Assembly (NCBI GenBank): GCA_944391635.1
Contig: CALXUL010000240.1
Coordinates: forward strand, 1-12,685
DNA: 12,685 nucleotides
Reading direction: 5' to 3'
Origin: an uncultured Clostridia bacterium
Lineage (GTDB): Bacteria; Bacillota; Clostridia; UBA1381
This document shows positions 1 to 6,098 of this stretch, piece after piece. A program made the translations under genes and the position numbers. The notes under the pieces are model-generated. The model worked only from the letters and a program-made list of their open reading frames with translations. It made no database searches and was not told the origin of the DNA. How positions within the stretch are numbered: position 1 is the first letter of the stretch; the number at the start of each line of letters is the position of its first letter.

Positions 1-445
1 GCTGTTTTACCGCAGCCGGACGATATACATCACATGCCGCCATAAGCGGACGTTTGCCGTTTTGCTTTCTAAGTGAAAGCGAAAGCTTTCCGCATGCAGT
101 CGTTTTTCCGGCACCTTGCAGACCGCATAGCATTATAACTGTAGGCGGTGTCGATGAGAACTTAATCTTTTCATTTTCAGAACCCATCAATTCAGTAAGT
201 TCATCACGTACAATCTTTATTACATTCTGTCCGGGCGTAAGTGAGTCTAGAACACCTGCCTCCAAGGCTTTTTCAGAAACTTTAGCGACAAAATCCTTAA
301 CAACTTTAAAGTTAACATCCGCCTCCAAAAGAGCAAGCTTAACCTCGCGCATTGCTGTTTTAATATCTTTTTCGCTTAGTTTTCCCTTTGATTTTAATCC
401 TTTAAAAACATCTTGAAGCTTATCACCGAGGTTTTCAAAAGCCAT
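1..445 (-). CDS. ffh: Signal recognition particle protein Ffh (SRP54), N-terminal part, cut by window edge
   Basis: GTPase of the signal recognition particle, which binds signal peptides on nascent chains and delivers ribosomes to the membrane receptor FtsY. The first 148 codons are present; the rest lies beyond position 1. Read by hand from ATG at 443-445, the protein begins MAFENLGDKLQDVFKGL, the usual opening of the Ffh N-domain helical bundle (about residues 1-90). The G domain follows, with the P-loop GLQGAGKTT at residues 108-116 and the DVYRPAA motif at 139-145. The M domain, which binds SRP RNA and the signal peptide, is outside the window. The start lies 16 bp after the ylxM stop, behind a weak purine-rich ribosome binding site (GAGTGGTG), so ffh is co-transcribed with ylxM. 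Identification is secure from the G-domain motifs and the neighbour. Confidence 0.97.
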   Translation of the reverse strand, partial: MAFENLGDKLQDVFKGLKSKGKLSEKDIKTAMREVKLALLEADVNFKVVKDFVAKVSEKALEAGVLDSLTPGQNVIKIVRDELTELMGSENEKIKFSSTPPTVIMLCGLQGAGKTTACGKLSLSLRKQNGKRPLMAACDVYRPAAVKQ

Positions 446-461
446 TCTGACACCACTCTTT

Positions 462-788
462 CTAAAGTTCGTTTCTGATTTTTAAAATCTGCTCTATAAC
501 AGCACAAGAAGCTCCTTCTTCGTCAGCCATTTTCAAAAGCTTATCCATTTGTGAGCTGATACGTGAAAATCTACCTACAAGCCCTAACTTTTCTTCAAGC
601 TCAAACAACTGCGCTTCGCCGCGTTTTATAAAATCCCGCACTCCCTGACGCGATATTCCCATATACTCTCCTATTTCTGACAATGAATAATCTTCATTAT
701 AGTAATACTGGAGTGCCTGAGATTGCTTTTGAGTAAGCAGCTGGGCATAAAAATCAAGCAACATAGTCACTGTTAGATTCTTCTCCAT
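462..788 (-). CDS. ylxM: YlxM/p13-like DNA-binding protein (UPF0122), partner gene of ffh
   Basis: A small, probably cytosolic helix-turn-helix protein of 108 residues from the chosen start, close to the usual length of about 110. It resembles sigma-70 region 4: DFYAQLLTQKQSQALQYYY is followed by the helix-turn-helix YSLSEIGEYMGISRQGVRDFIKR, then a charged C-terminal helical region. The family is found beside ffh in Bacillota, and the ortholog is suspected to have a role with the signal recognition particle; its molecular function is not firmly established. The frame stays open to a GTG at 801-803, but that codon has no ribosome binding site. The ATG at 786-788 is preceded by GGTGAGGG and gives the family-like N-terminus MEKNLTV, so I prefer it. 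The close spacing to ATG (2-3 nt) is unusual. The gene is read from the promoter at 839-867 and leads directly into ffh. Confidence 0.92.
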   Translation of the reverse strand: MEKNLTVTMLLDFYAQLLTQKQSQALQYYYNEDYSLSEIGEYMGISRQGVRDFIKRGEAQLFELEEKLGLVGRFSRISSQMDKLLKMADEEGASCAVIEQILKIRNEL

Positions 789-803
789 AACCCTCACCGC
801 CAC

Positions 804-833
804 ATTATACTGTAAAGGTCAAAAACTTTACAA
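804..833 (-). promoter_or_regulatory. Possible second promoter for ylxM-ffh
   Basis: A perfect -10 box TATAAT (809-804) has a partial -35 box TTGTAA (833-828) at 18 bp spacing. Transcription would start near 797, leaving only about nine bases before the ylxM ATG at 788. It is weaker than the consensus promoter just upstream (839-867), and an isolated TATAAT in AT-rich DNA can be chance. Confidence 0.35.
811..832. repeat. Inverted repeat at the start of the ylxM-ffh transcript
   Basis: Two perfect 7-bp arms (tgtaaag at 811-817 and ctttaca at 826-832) flank an 8-base spacer. The repeat sits almost exactly where transcription from the promoter at 839-867 should begin and ends before the ylxM start. 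It could form a hairpin at the 5' end of the mRNA or be an operator for a dimeric regulator. It has no U-run after it, so it is not a terminator. The symmetry is seen directly; any function is inference. Confidence 0.4.
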
Positions 834-838
834 GGTAT

Positions 839-867
839 ATTATACATGAAAAAATCCCCTATGTCAA
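839..867 (-). promoter_or_regulatory. Consensus sigma-A promoter of ylxM-ffh, overlapping the carB terminator
   Basis: Full consensus boxes, -35 TTGACA (867-862) and -10 TATAAT (844-839), are separated by exactly 17 bp. The predicted start is near 832, giving a leader of about 44 bases to the ylxM ATG. The -35 box lies in the loop of the carB terminator, and the terminator's 3' arm and T-run form the promoter spacer. The two signals are physically superimposed. Confidence 0.85.
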
Positions 868-878
868 GGGGATTTTTC
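849..878 (-). terminator. Intrinsic terminator after carB
   Basis: On the minus strand a 10-bp perfect stem AAAAATCCCC/GGGGATTTTT encloses the 8-base loop TTGACATA and ends in a run of six T. It begins 8 bases after the carB stop codon. The A-tract/T-tract flanks make it partly symmetrical, but only minus-strand genes approach it here. It separates carAB from ylxM-ffh. Confidence 0.92.
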
Positions 879-885
879 AAATATT

Positions 886-3800
886 TTATTTTACATCATC
901 AAGACGTATAATTGAGGTTTTATCAGGCGAGAATCCTGCCTCCATTACCTCTACAAGCGCACGTACCGTATCAAGGCTTGTCATAAGTGACACGCTACAT
1001 TCCGCTGCTGTACGTCTTATTTTGAACCCATCAGAGTTCACATCGTTACCTTTCTTAGGTATATCAACTATTAAATCTACTATGCCGCTTCGTATTACAT
1101 CAAGCACATTAGGTACACCCTCAGATATTTTCTTAGAAATCTGCACATCAATACCTGCATTCTCTAAAAGTTCACCTGTACCCTTTGTAGTGATAAATTT
1201 ACATCCAAGCGCCGCAAACCTCTTTGCAATCGGCAAGAAGTTTTCTTTATCCATATCACGGACTGTTACCAAAAGAGTGCTTCCTTCTTTAGGCATTGTT
1301 GTTCCCGCAGCCACAAATCCTTTATACATAGCCTCGCAGAATGTGCTTCCAACACCCAGCACTTCACCTGTTGAACGCATTTCAGGTCCTAAACTCACTT
1401 CAACACGCGGCAGTTTTTCGGTAGAAAACACTGGCACCTTAACCGCAACTGTACTTGTTTTTGGAGCTATACCTGTTGAATAACCCATATCCTTTAATGT
1501 TTCACCAAGCATTATACGCGTTGCTATTTCTATTACCGGTACATTCGTTACTTTTGTGATATACGGAACTGTACGGCTCGAACGCGGGTTAACCTCAATA
1601 ATATACAATTCATTCTTATACTCAATGAATTGAATATTAATCATACCTATGACTTTAAGTTCTCTGGAAATTCTATATGTGACATCCATAATTTCATCTA
1701 TGATTTTGTCACTTATATTCTGCGGCGGATATATTGAAATCGAGTCACCCGAGTGAACACCCGCTCTTTCAAGATGCTCCATAATACCAGGAATAAGCAC
1801 ATCTGTTCCGTCACAGATAGCATCAACTTCCAATTCTCTTCCGCCAAGATAGCGGTCAATCAATACAGGATTCTTGTTGTCATTTTTAAAAGCATTTTTA
1901 AGATAACTTACCAAATCCTTTTCATTACGCGTTATCTCCATACCTTTTCCGCCAAGCACGTATGAAGGACGCACCAATAAAGGATATTCTAACAGATTTG
2001 CCTGCTCAACTCCTTCTTCAACACTCCATACAGCTTTACCTTTTGGACGCTTAATATTCAATTTTTCAAGAACTTCGTCAAATTTTTCTCTATCCTCAGC
2101 CTCATCTATATACTTCGGCTGAGTTCCTAAAATCGGCACATTCATTTTATCAAGGAAGTTTGCCAGCTTAATTGCAGTCTGTCCGCCGAACTGTAATATA
2201 ACGCCATCCGGTTTTTCAAGTTCAATTATATTATATACATCCTCTTCGGTTAATGGCTCAAAATAAAGCTTATCAGATGTATCAAAATCCGTGCTTACCG
2301 TTTCAGGGTTATTATTTATAATTATTGTTTCTATTCCTGCTTTTTTAAGAGCAAATACGCTATGAACACTGCAATAGTCAAATTCTATTCCCTGTCCGAT
2401 TCTAATTGGACCAGAACCAATAACTATAACTTTCTTTTTATCAGAAGCTTGCGCCTCGTTTTCCTCGTCATAAGTTGAATAGTAATACGGCGAAACCGCT
2501 TCAAATTCGCCTGCACAAGTATCAACCATCTTATAAACAGGCACTATCCCGAGCTTCTTACGCTTTTCATACACATCAGTTACAGACGCGCCTGTAAGCT
2601 GTGCTATACCACGGTCTGCAAAGCCCATTTTTTTATATTTTTTGATGGTTTCTGCATCCATATCTTCAAGCTTCATACCGCGCAGTGCTTCTTCAGCATC
2701 AACAATATTTTTAATCTTTTTCAGGAAGAAAATATCCATAATTGTTGTCCTTGCAATTTCCTCAAGCGGATAACCGCGCCTGATTAATTCTGCAAGGTCA
2801 AAGAGTCTCTCATCATCCGGTGTCGCAACTCTTGATGCAAGTTCTTCTATCGTACGTTCTGTTGAACTCTCACGGATAAGCGTATACTGACCTATTTCAA
2901 GCGACCGCACACCTTTTAAAAGCGATGACTCAAAAGTATTGCCTATTGACATAATTTCGCCGGTTGCCATCATCTTTGTTCCAAGATTACGCTTTGCACC
3001 AAAAAACTTGTCAAACGGCCATTTTGGTATTTTTGTTACAACATAGTCTATTGCCGGCTCAAAGCATGCATATGTCATACCCGTAACAGCATTTTTTATT
3101 TCATCAAGATTATAGCCCAATGCAATCTTTGCAGCTATCTTTGCAATAGGGTAGCCAGTCGCCTTAGATGCAAGCGCCGATGAACGGCTAACTCTTGGGT
3201 TAATCTCTATTACCGCATACTCAAAGCTGTCCGGGTTAAGCGCAAACTGCACATTGCAGCCGCCCTTAATTTCAATTGAATTAATTATATCAATTGCAGC
3301 TTTTCTGAGCATTTGATACTCTTTATCAGCAAGCGTCAACGCCGGAGCAACAACAATAGAATCTCCGGTATGTACGCCAACCGGGTCAACATTTTCCATA
3401 CTGCAGACTGTAATACAGCTTCCTGCTCCGTCCCTGATTACCTCAAATTCAATTTCTTTCCATCCCTTTATGGATTTTTCAAGAAGAACCTGACCGACAC
3501 GTGACAGATGAAGCCCTTGAGCAAGTATTTCCTCAAGTTCACTTCTGTTTTCTGCTATACCGCCTCCGGTTCCGCCAAGAGTGTATGCCGGACGTACAAT
3601 TACAGGATAACCTATTTCCTCTGCAAACACGAACCCATCATCAAGATTTGTTACAATGCGGCTTGGTGCGACAGGCTGATTTGTTCTTTCCATTAACTGC
3701 TTAAAGCTGTCACGATCCTCACCCTCTTTTATCGACTCAATAGATGTGCCGATAACCCGCATATTATACTTATCAAGTATACCACGGTCATATAGTTCAC

Positions 3801-4098
3801 AAGTAAGGTTAAGTCCTGTCTGACCGCCCATTCCTGCCACAACGCTGTCAGGGCGTTCACGGGCAATTATCTTCTCAACATATTCTATTGTCAACGGCTC
3901 AATATAGGTGTCAGACGCCATTCCGCGGTCGGTCATAATAGTTGCAGGGTTAGAGTTTACAAGTACAACCTCTATACCTTCTTCTTCTATCGCCCGACAA
4001 GCCTGTGTGCCGGAATAATCAAACTCAGCAGCTTGTCCAATAACAATCGGACCTGAACCTATAACAAGTACCTTTTTTATGCTTTTATCCAGTGGCAT
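886..4098 (-). CDS. carB: Carbamoyl phosphate synthase, large subunit
   Basis: Synthetase subunit that builds carbamoyl phosphate from bicarbonate, two ATP and ammonia channelled from CarA; the product feeds pyrimidine and arginine synthesis. At 1070 residues it has the normal full length. Two homologous ATP-grasp halves are visible. The first opens with LVIGSGPIVIGQAAEFDYSG (residues 11-30) and carries the metal/ATP ligand pattern Q284, E298 and N300 within VIEINPR. The second opens with VIVIGSGPIRIGQGIEFDY near residue 557 and repeats IIEVNPRSSR. An oligomerisation segment with CAGEFEAVSPYYYS precedes the second half. An MGS-like domain (about 940-1070) follows, which in relatives binds allosteric effectors such as UMP or ornithine; I cannot tell which here. 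The ATG overlaps the carA stop as TAATG, with AAGGAGG inside the carA end, so translation is probably coupled. An intrinsic terminator follows. Confidence 0.98.
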   Translation of the reverse strand: MPLDKSIKKVLVIGSGPIVIGQAAEFDYSGTQACRAIEEEGIEVVLVNSNPATIMTDRGMASDTYIEPLTIEYVEKIIARERPDSVVAGMGGQTGLNLTCELYDRGILDKYNMRVIGTSIESIKEGEDRDSFKQLMERTNQPVAPSRIVTNLDDGFVFAEEIGYPVIVRPAYTLGGTGGGIAENRSELEEILAQGLHLSRVGQVLLEKSIKGWKEIEFEVIRDGAGSCITVCSMENVDPVGVHTGDSIVVAPALTLADKEYQMLRKAAIDIINSIEIKGGCNVQFALNPDSFEYAVIEINPRVSRSSALASKATGYPIAKIAAKIALGYNLDEIKNAVTGMTYACFEPAIDYVVTKIPKWPFDKFFGAKRNLGTKMMATGEIMSIGNTFESSLLKGVRSLEIGQYTLIRESSTERTIEELASRVATPDDERLFDLAELIRRGYPLEEIARTTIMDIFFLKKIKNIVDAEEALRGMKLEDMDAETIKKYKKMGFADRGIAQLTGASVTDVYEKRKKLGIVPVYKMVDTCAGEFEAVSPYYYSTYDEENEAQASDKKKVIVIGSGPIRIGQGIEFDYCSVHSVFALKKAGIETIIINNNPETVSTDFDTSDKLYFEPLTEEDVYNIIELEKPDGVILQFGGQTAIKLANFLDKMNVPILGTQPKYIDEAEDREKFDEVLEKLNIKRPKGKAVWSVEEGVEQANLLEYPLLVRPSYVLGGKGMEITRNEKDLVSYLKNAFKNDNKNPVLIDRYLGGRELEVDAICDGTDVLIPGIMEHLERAGVHSGDSISIYPPQNISDKIIDEIMDVTYRISRELKVIGMINIQFIEYKNELYIIEVNPRSSRTVPYITKVTNVPVIEIATRIMLGETLKDMGYSTGIAPKTSTVAVKVPVFSTEKLPRVEVSLGPEMRSTGEVLGVGSTFCEAMYKGFVAAGTTMPKEGSTLLVTVRDMDKENFLPIAKRFAALGCKFITTKGTGELLENAGIDVQISKKISEGVPNVLDVIRSGIVDLIVDIPKKGNDVNSDGFKIRRTAAECSVSLMTSLDTVRALVEVMEAGFSPDKTSIIRLDDVK

Positions 4099-5153
4099 TA
4101 TTCTTCCTCCTTGCCTAAAAATCTATCAAATAAGAATCCTGTATCAAGCGGTCCAGGTGCCGCTTCGGGATGGAATTGAACACTTGCAATCGGGAGCGTC
4201 TTATGACGTATTCCCTCACAGGTTCCATCATTCACATTTGTAAAGGTTTCAACTACATCATCCGGCAAATTACAAATTACATAATTATGGTTCTGAGATG
4301 TTATATAAACCTTTCCGGTAGTATGATCCTTTACAGGATGATTTTCGCCGTGATGACCAAATTTCAGTTTTTTAGTTGTACAGCCAAGTGCCATACCTAT
4401 AAGCTGATGCCCTAAGCATATGCCATATATAGGCAGCTTACCTATCAATTTTTTTATAGTATCAACAGTACCCGGTGCATTTACCGGGTCGCCGGGACCA
4501 TTTGATATAAATACCATATCCGGGTTAGACTCCAATATCTCATCAGCAGATACATTTGCCGGAAAAACAGTAATTTTAGCATCTCTTTGAGCCAGTTCAC
4601 GCAATATATTTTTTTTTGTTCCCATATCAATAAATGCTATATGAGTTTTTCCTGTTGAACTGTACACATACTTTTCTTTACAAGTAGTACGCATAATAAC
4701 ATCAGAATTATCAAGAGCAGAAATACGTTTCTGTGCTTCCTCGTCTGATATTTCCCCTGTTACAATTGCACCTTTCATAACACCATGGTTTCTGAGGATT
4801 CTGGTAAGTGCTCTTGTATCAATACCGCACAAACCTACAACACCCTGCTCCTTCAAAAACTCATCAATGGTCTTTTCGCACCTAAAATTAGAAGGAAAAT
4901 CACATACCTCTCTTACGACAAGTGCATTCATATTTGCCTTATCCGACTCCATATCAATACTGTTAGTGCCGTAATTGCCTATAAGTGGAAACGTCATTGT
5001 TACTATCTGCCCGGCAAAAGACGGATCAGTTATACTCTCCTGATAGCCGCCCATACCGGTGGTAAATACTACCTCACCTATGATTTCCCGTTCATCACCA
5101 AACAGTTCTCCGGAAAATCGCATACCGTTTTCTAAAATCAATTCTGCTTTCAC
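4098..5153 (-). CDS. carA: Carbamoyl phosphate synthase, small (glutaminase) subunit
   Basis: Glutamine amidotransferase subunit that hydrolyses glutamine and passes ammonia to CarB. It is 351 residues, normal for the family. The N-terminal CPSase-small domain covers about residues 1-150 and includes GEVVFTTGMGGYQESITDPS. The class I amidotransferase domain covers about 170-350: the oxyanion loop SNGPGDP (218-224), the nucleophile C246 in YGICLGHQ, and H328 and E330 in VQFHPEA. The start is GTG at 5151-5153, with an ideal AGGAGGG at 5161-5167; no nearby ATG fits the ribosome binding site. The gene overlaps carB by one base. A promoter, a short leader ORF and a strong terminator lie upstream, so expression is probably set by attenuation before this gene. 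No arginine-repressor or PyrR-type site was recognised by eye. Confidence 0.98.
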   Translation of the reverse strand: MKAELILENGMRFSGELFGDEREIIGEVVFTTGMGGYQESITDPSFAGQIVTMTFPLIGNYGTNSIDMESDKANMNALVVREVCDFPSNFRCEKTIDEFLKEQGVVGLCGIDTRALTRILRNHGVMKGAIVTGEISDEEAQKRISALDNSDVIMRTTCKEKYVYSSTGKTHIAFIDMGTKKNILRELAQRDAKITVFPANVSADEILESNPDMVFISNGPGDPVNAPGTVDTIKKLIGKLPIYGICLGHQLIGMALGCTTKKLKFGHHGENHPVKDHTTGKVYITSQNHNYVICNLPDDVVETFTNVNDGTCEGIRHKTLPIASVQFHPEAAPGPLDTGFLFDRFLGKEEE

Positions 5154-5188
5154 GGTTTTTCCCTCCTAATAACAATCGAATTTTATGC

Positions 5189-5233
5189 AAAAAAAAGACA
5201 ATGATAAAAGTAAAAACAACTTTTTCATTGTCT
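5189..5233 (-). terminator. Attenuator: intrinsic terminator between the car promoter and carA
   Basis: On the minus strand an outer 9-bp stem AGACAATGA/TCATTGTCT (5233-5225 with 5204-5196) continues into an inner 6-bp stem AAAAGT/ACTTTT with a single bulged A (5205) and the 7-base loop TGTTTTT. A run of eight T follows (5196-5189, the first T pairing in the stem). It lies downstream of the car promoter and upstream of the carA ribosome binding site, so every carAB transcript must pass it. The stop codon of the leader ORF (5225-5227) is the last triplet of the outer 5' arm. The terminator form is seen directly; regulation by attenuation is inference. Confidence 0.88.
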
Positions 5234-5308
5234 GAATTTTTGAGAATAGGAAAAAAATGATAACGGATGAAATAAGCATATCAACTTTTCTTCAAACAAT
5301 GTTCCCAT
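5225..5308 (-). CDS. Putative 27-residue leader peptide of carAB
   Basis: A short ORF runs from ATG (5308-5306) to TGA (5227-5225), with a good ribosome binding site AAGGAG (5322-5317) 8 bases upstream. It begins about 23 bases after the predicted transcription start. The peptide starts MGTLFEEKL and ends SQKFRQ. It has five Phe and four Leu, a by-product of a pyrimidine-rich stretch (24 of 29 bases at 5270-5242, including seven T in a row). Its only arginine codon, AGA, is residue 26 and forms the first three bases of the terminator 5' arm; the stop codon closes that arm. A ribosome finishing this ORF would therefore cover the terminator. This resembles the enterobacterial pyrBI leader in layout, but I do not recognise the peptide. 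The ORF could be fortuitous; position and ribosome binding site argue against that. Confidence 0.6.
   Translation of the reverse strand: MGTLFEEKLICLFHPLSFFSYSQKFRQ
5226..5301 (-). promoter_or_regulatory. Candidate antiterminator competing with the carA attenuator
   Basis: The segment CATTGTTTGAA (5301-5291), at codons 2-6 of the leader ORF, can pair with TTCAGACAATG (5236-5226) over 11 bp including one G-U wobble. The second segment contains most of the terminator 5' outer arm, so the two folds exclude each other. The 54-base loop between holds the rest of the leader ORF and the pyrimidine-rich tract. The complementarity is seen directly; its use in the cell is inference. Confidence 0.55.
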
Positions 5309-5337
5309 TTTTCTCGCTCCTTCGTTTTATCTTACTT

Positions 5338-5366
5338 ATAATAGCACTTCTTACAAACTATGTCAA
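5338..5366 (-). promoter_or_regulatory. Sigma-A promoter of carAB
   Basis: A perfect -35 TTGACA (5366-5361) and a near-consensus -10 TATTAT (5343-5338) are separated by 17 bp. Transcription should begin near 5331. The leader ORF, attenuator and carA follow in order. The promoter starts 20 bases beyond the tal terminator, so carAB is a separate unit from the genes upstream. Confidence 0.88.
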
Positions 5367-5385
5367 GTATTTTATTAAAAATTAT

Positions 5386-5425
5386 AAAAAAACAAATATC
5401 TGCGTTATGCAGATATTTGTTTTTT
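5386..5425 (-). terminator. Intrinsic terminator after tal
   Basis: A perfect 11-bp stem CAAATATCTGC/GCAGATATTTG with loop GTTAT or its complement (5393-5419) is flanked by seven A on one side and six T on the other. It begins right after the tal stop codon. The symmetrical A/T flanks would make it work in either direction; here it ends the prsA-to-tal transcript and insulates the car promoter. Confidence 0.93.
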
Positions 5426-5426
5426 C

Positions 5427-6074
5427 TTACTTGCTGGGTACAGATTCCCAATCCTTTAAAAATCTTTCAATACCTATTTTAGTCAGAGGATGATTTATCA
5501 TCTGCTTAATAACAGCTGGCGGTACTGTTGCAATGTCACATCCTGCACGCGCTGCATCAATTACATGAATCGGATTTCTTATCGATGCAGCTATTATTTC
5601 TGTATCTATACCATGTATATCAAATATCTCTGCAATTTCTTCTACAAGCGTCATTCCGATTGACCCAATATCGTCAAGTCTGCCTAAAAACGGACTGACA
5701 TATGCTGCACCGGCACGTGCTGCAAGCAAAGCCTGAGCAGCCGAAAATACCAGTGTCACATTTGTTTTTATACCAAGCTCTTTAAGTTTTTTTACTGCTT
5801 TTAATCCTTCTGCACACATAGGAATCTTTATAACAATATTTTTATGTATCTGAGCAAGAGGCTTCGCCTCTTCAACCATTTTATCAGCATCAAGAGATAT
5901 TACTTCAGCGCTTATAGGACCATCAACTATTGTGGTTATTTCCTTTACCACCTCAACAAAATCTCTTCCCTCTTTTGCAATCAAAGACGGGTTTGTTGTA
6001 ACACCGCAAATAACCCCCATATCATTTGCTTCACGAATATCCTGCACATTTGCAGTATCAATAAACAGTTTCAT
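5427..6074 (-). CDS. tal: Small transaldolase (TalC/FSA subfamily)
   Basis: A cytosolic TIM-barrel aldolase of 215 residues, the usual size of the short transaldolase/fructose-6-phosphate aldolase group. Visible marks are MKLFIDTANV with D6, GVTTNPSLIAKEG (24-36), the Schiff-base lysine K83 in NIVIKIP, TNVTLVFSAAQALLAARAGA (104-123), SPFLGRLDDIG (127-137) and AASIRNP (162-168). Residue F129 in SPF matches true transaldolases; fructose-6-phosphate aldolases carry Tyr there. I therefore infer transfer of dihydroxyacetone between sugar phosphates in the non-oxidative pentose phosphate pathway. It is the last gene after two exported CAO-N proteins, 24 bp behind the nearer one, with ribosome binding site AAGGGTG. 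A metabolic gene at the end of an export-related cluster is odd, and no functional link is evident. Confidence 0.94.
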   Translation of the reverse strand: MKLFIDTANVQDIREANDMGVICGVTTNPSLIAKEGRDFVEVVKEITTIVDGPISAEVISLDADKMVEEAKPLAQIHKNIVIKIPMCAEGLKAVKKLKELGIKTNVTLVFSAAQALLAARAGAAYVSPFLGRLDDIGSIGMTLVEEIAEIFDIHGIDTEIIAASIRNPIHVIDAARAGCDIATVPPAVIKQMINHPLTKIGIERFLKDWESVPSK

Positions 6075-6098
6075 TTAAAACACACCCTTCTATTTAAA

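Noticed and set aside
54..416. Plus-strand open frame of 120 codons.
   Set aside because: It is the complement of the ffh coding sequence, which has clear N- and G-domain motifs on the other strand.
1022..1483. Plus-strand open frame of 153 codons.
   Set aside because: It lies entirely opposite the carB C-terminal domain, with no recognisable protein features or own signals.
5161..5257. Possible pairing of the leader T-run (TTTTTCC) with GGAAAAA beside the carA ribosome binding site, which could hide it.
   Set aside because: Only seven mostly A-U pairs, and low-complexity runs pair by chance. The terminator and antiterminator folds are stronger explanations.
5189..5366. T-box, PyrR-binding element or known riboswitch upstream of carA.
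   Set aside because: I looked for a T-box-like conserved segment and the PyrR loop consensus and found neither, and the leader of about 140 bases is largely taken by the short ORF and terminator. A covariance-model search would settle it.
5257..5493. Plus-strand ORF of 78 codons with a hydrophobic stretch and an AGGA upstream, the only plus-strand candidate spanning an intergenic region.
   Set aside because: It runs antisense through the car promoter and leader ORF, across the tal terminator hairpin and into the 3' end of tal. I see no plus-strand promoter. AT-rich regulatory DNA easily yields hydrophobic frames, so I treat it as chance.
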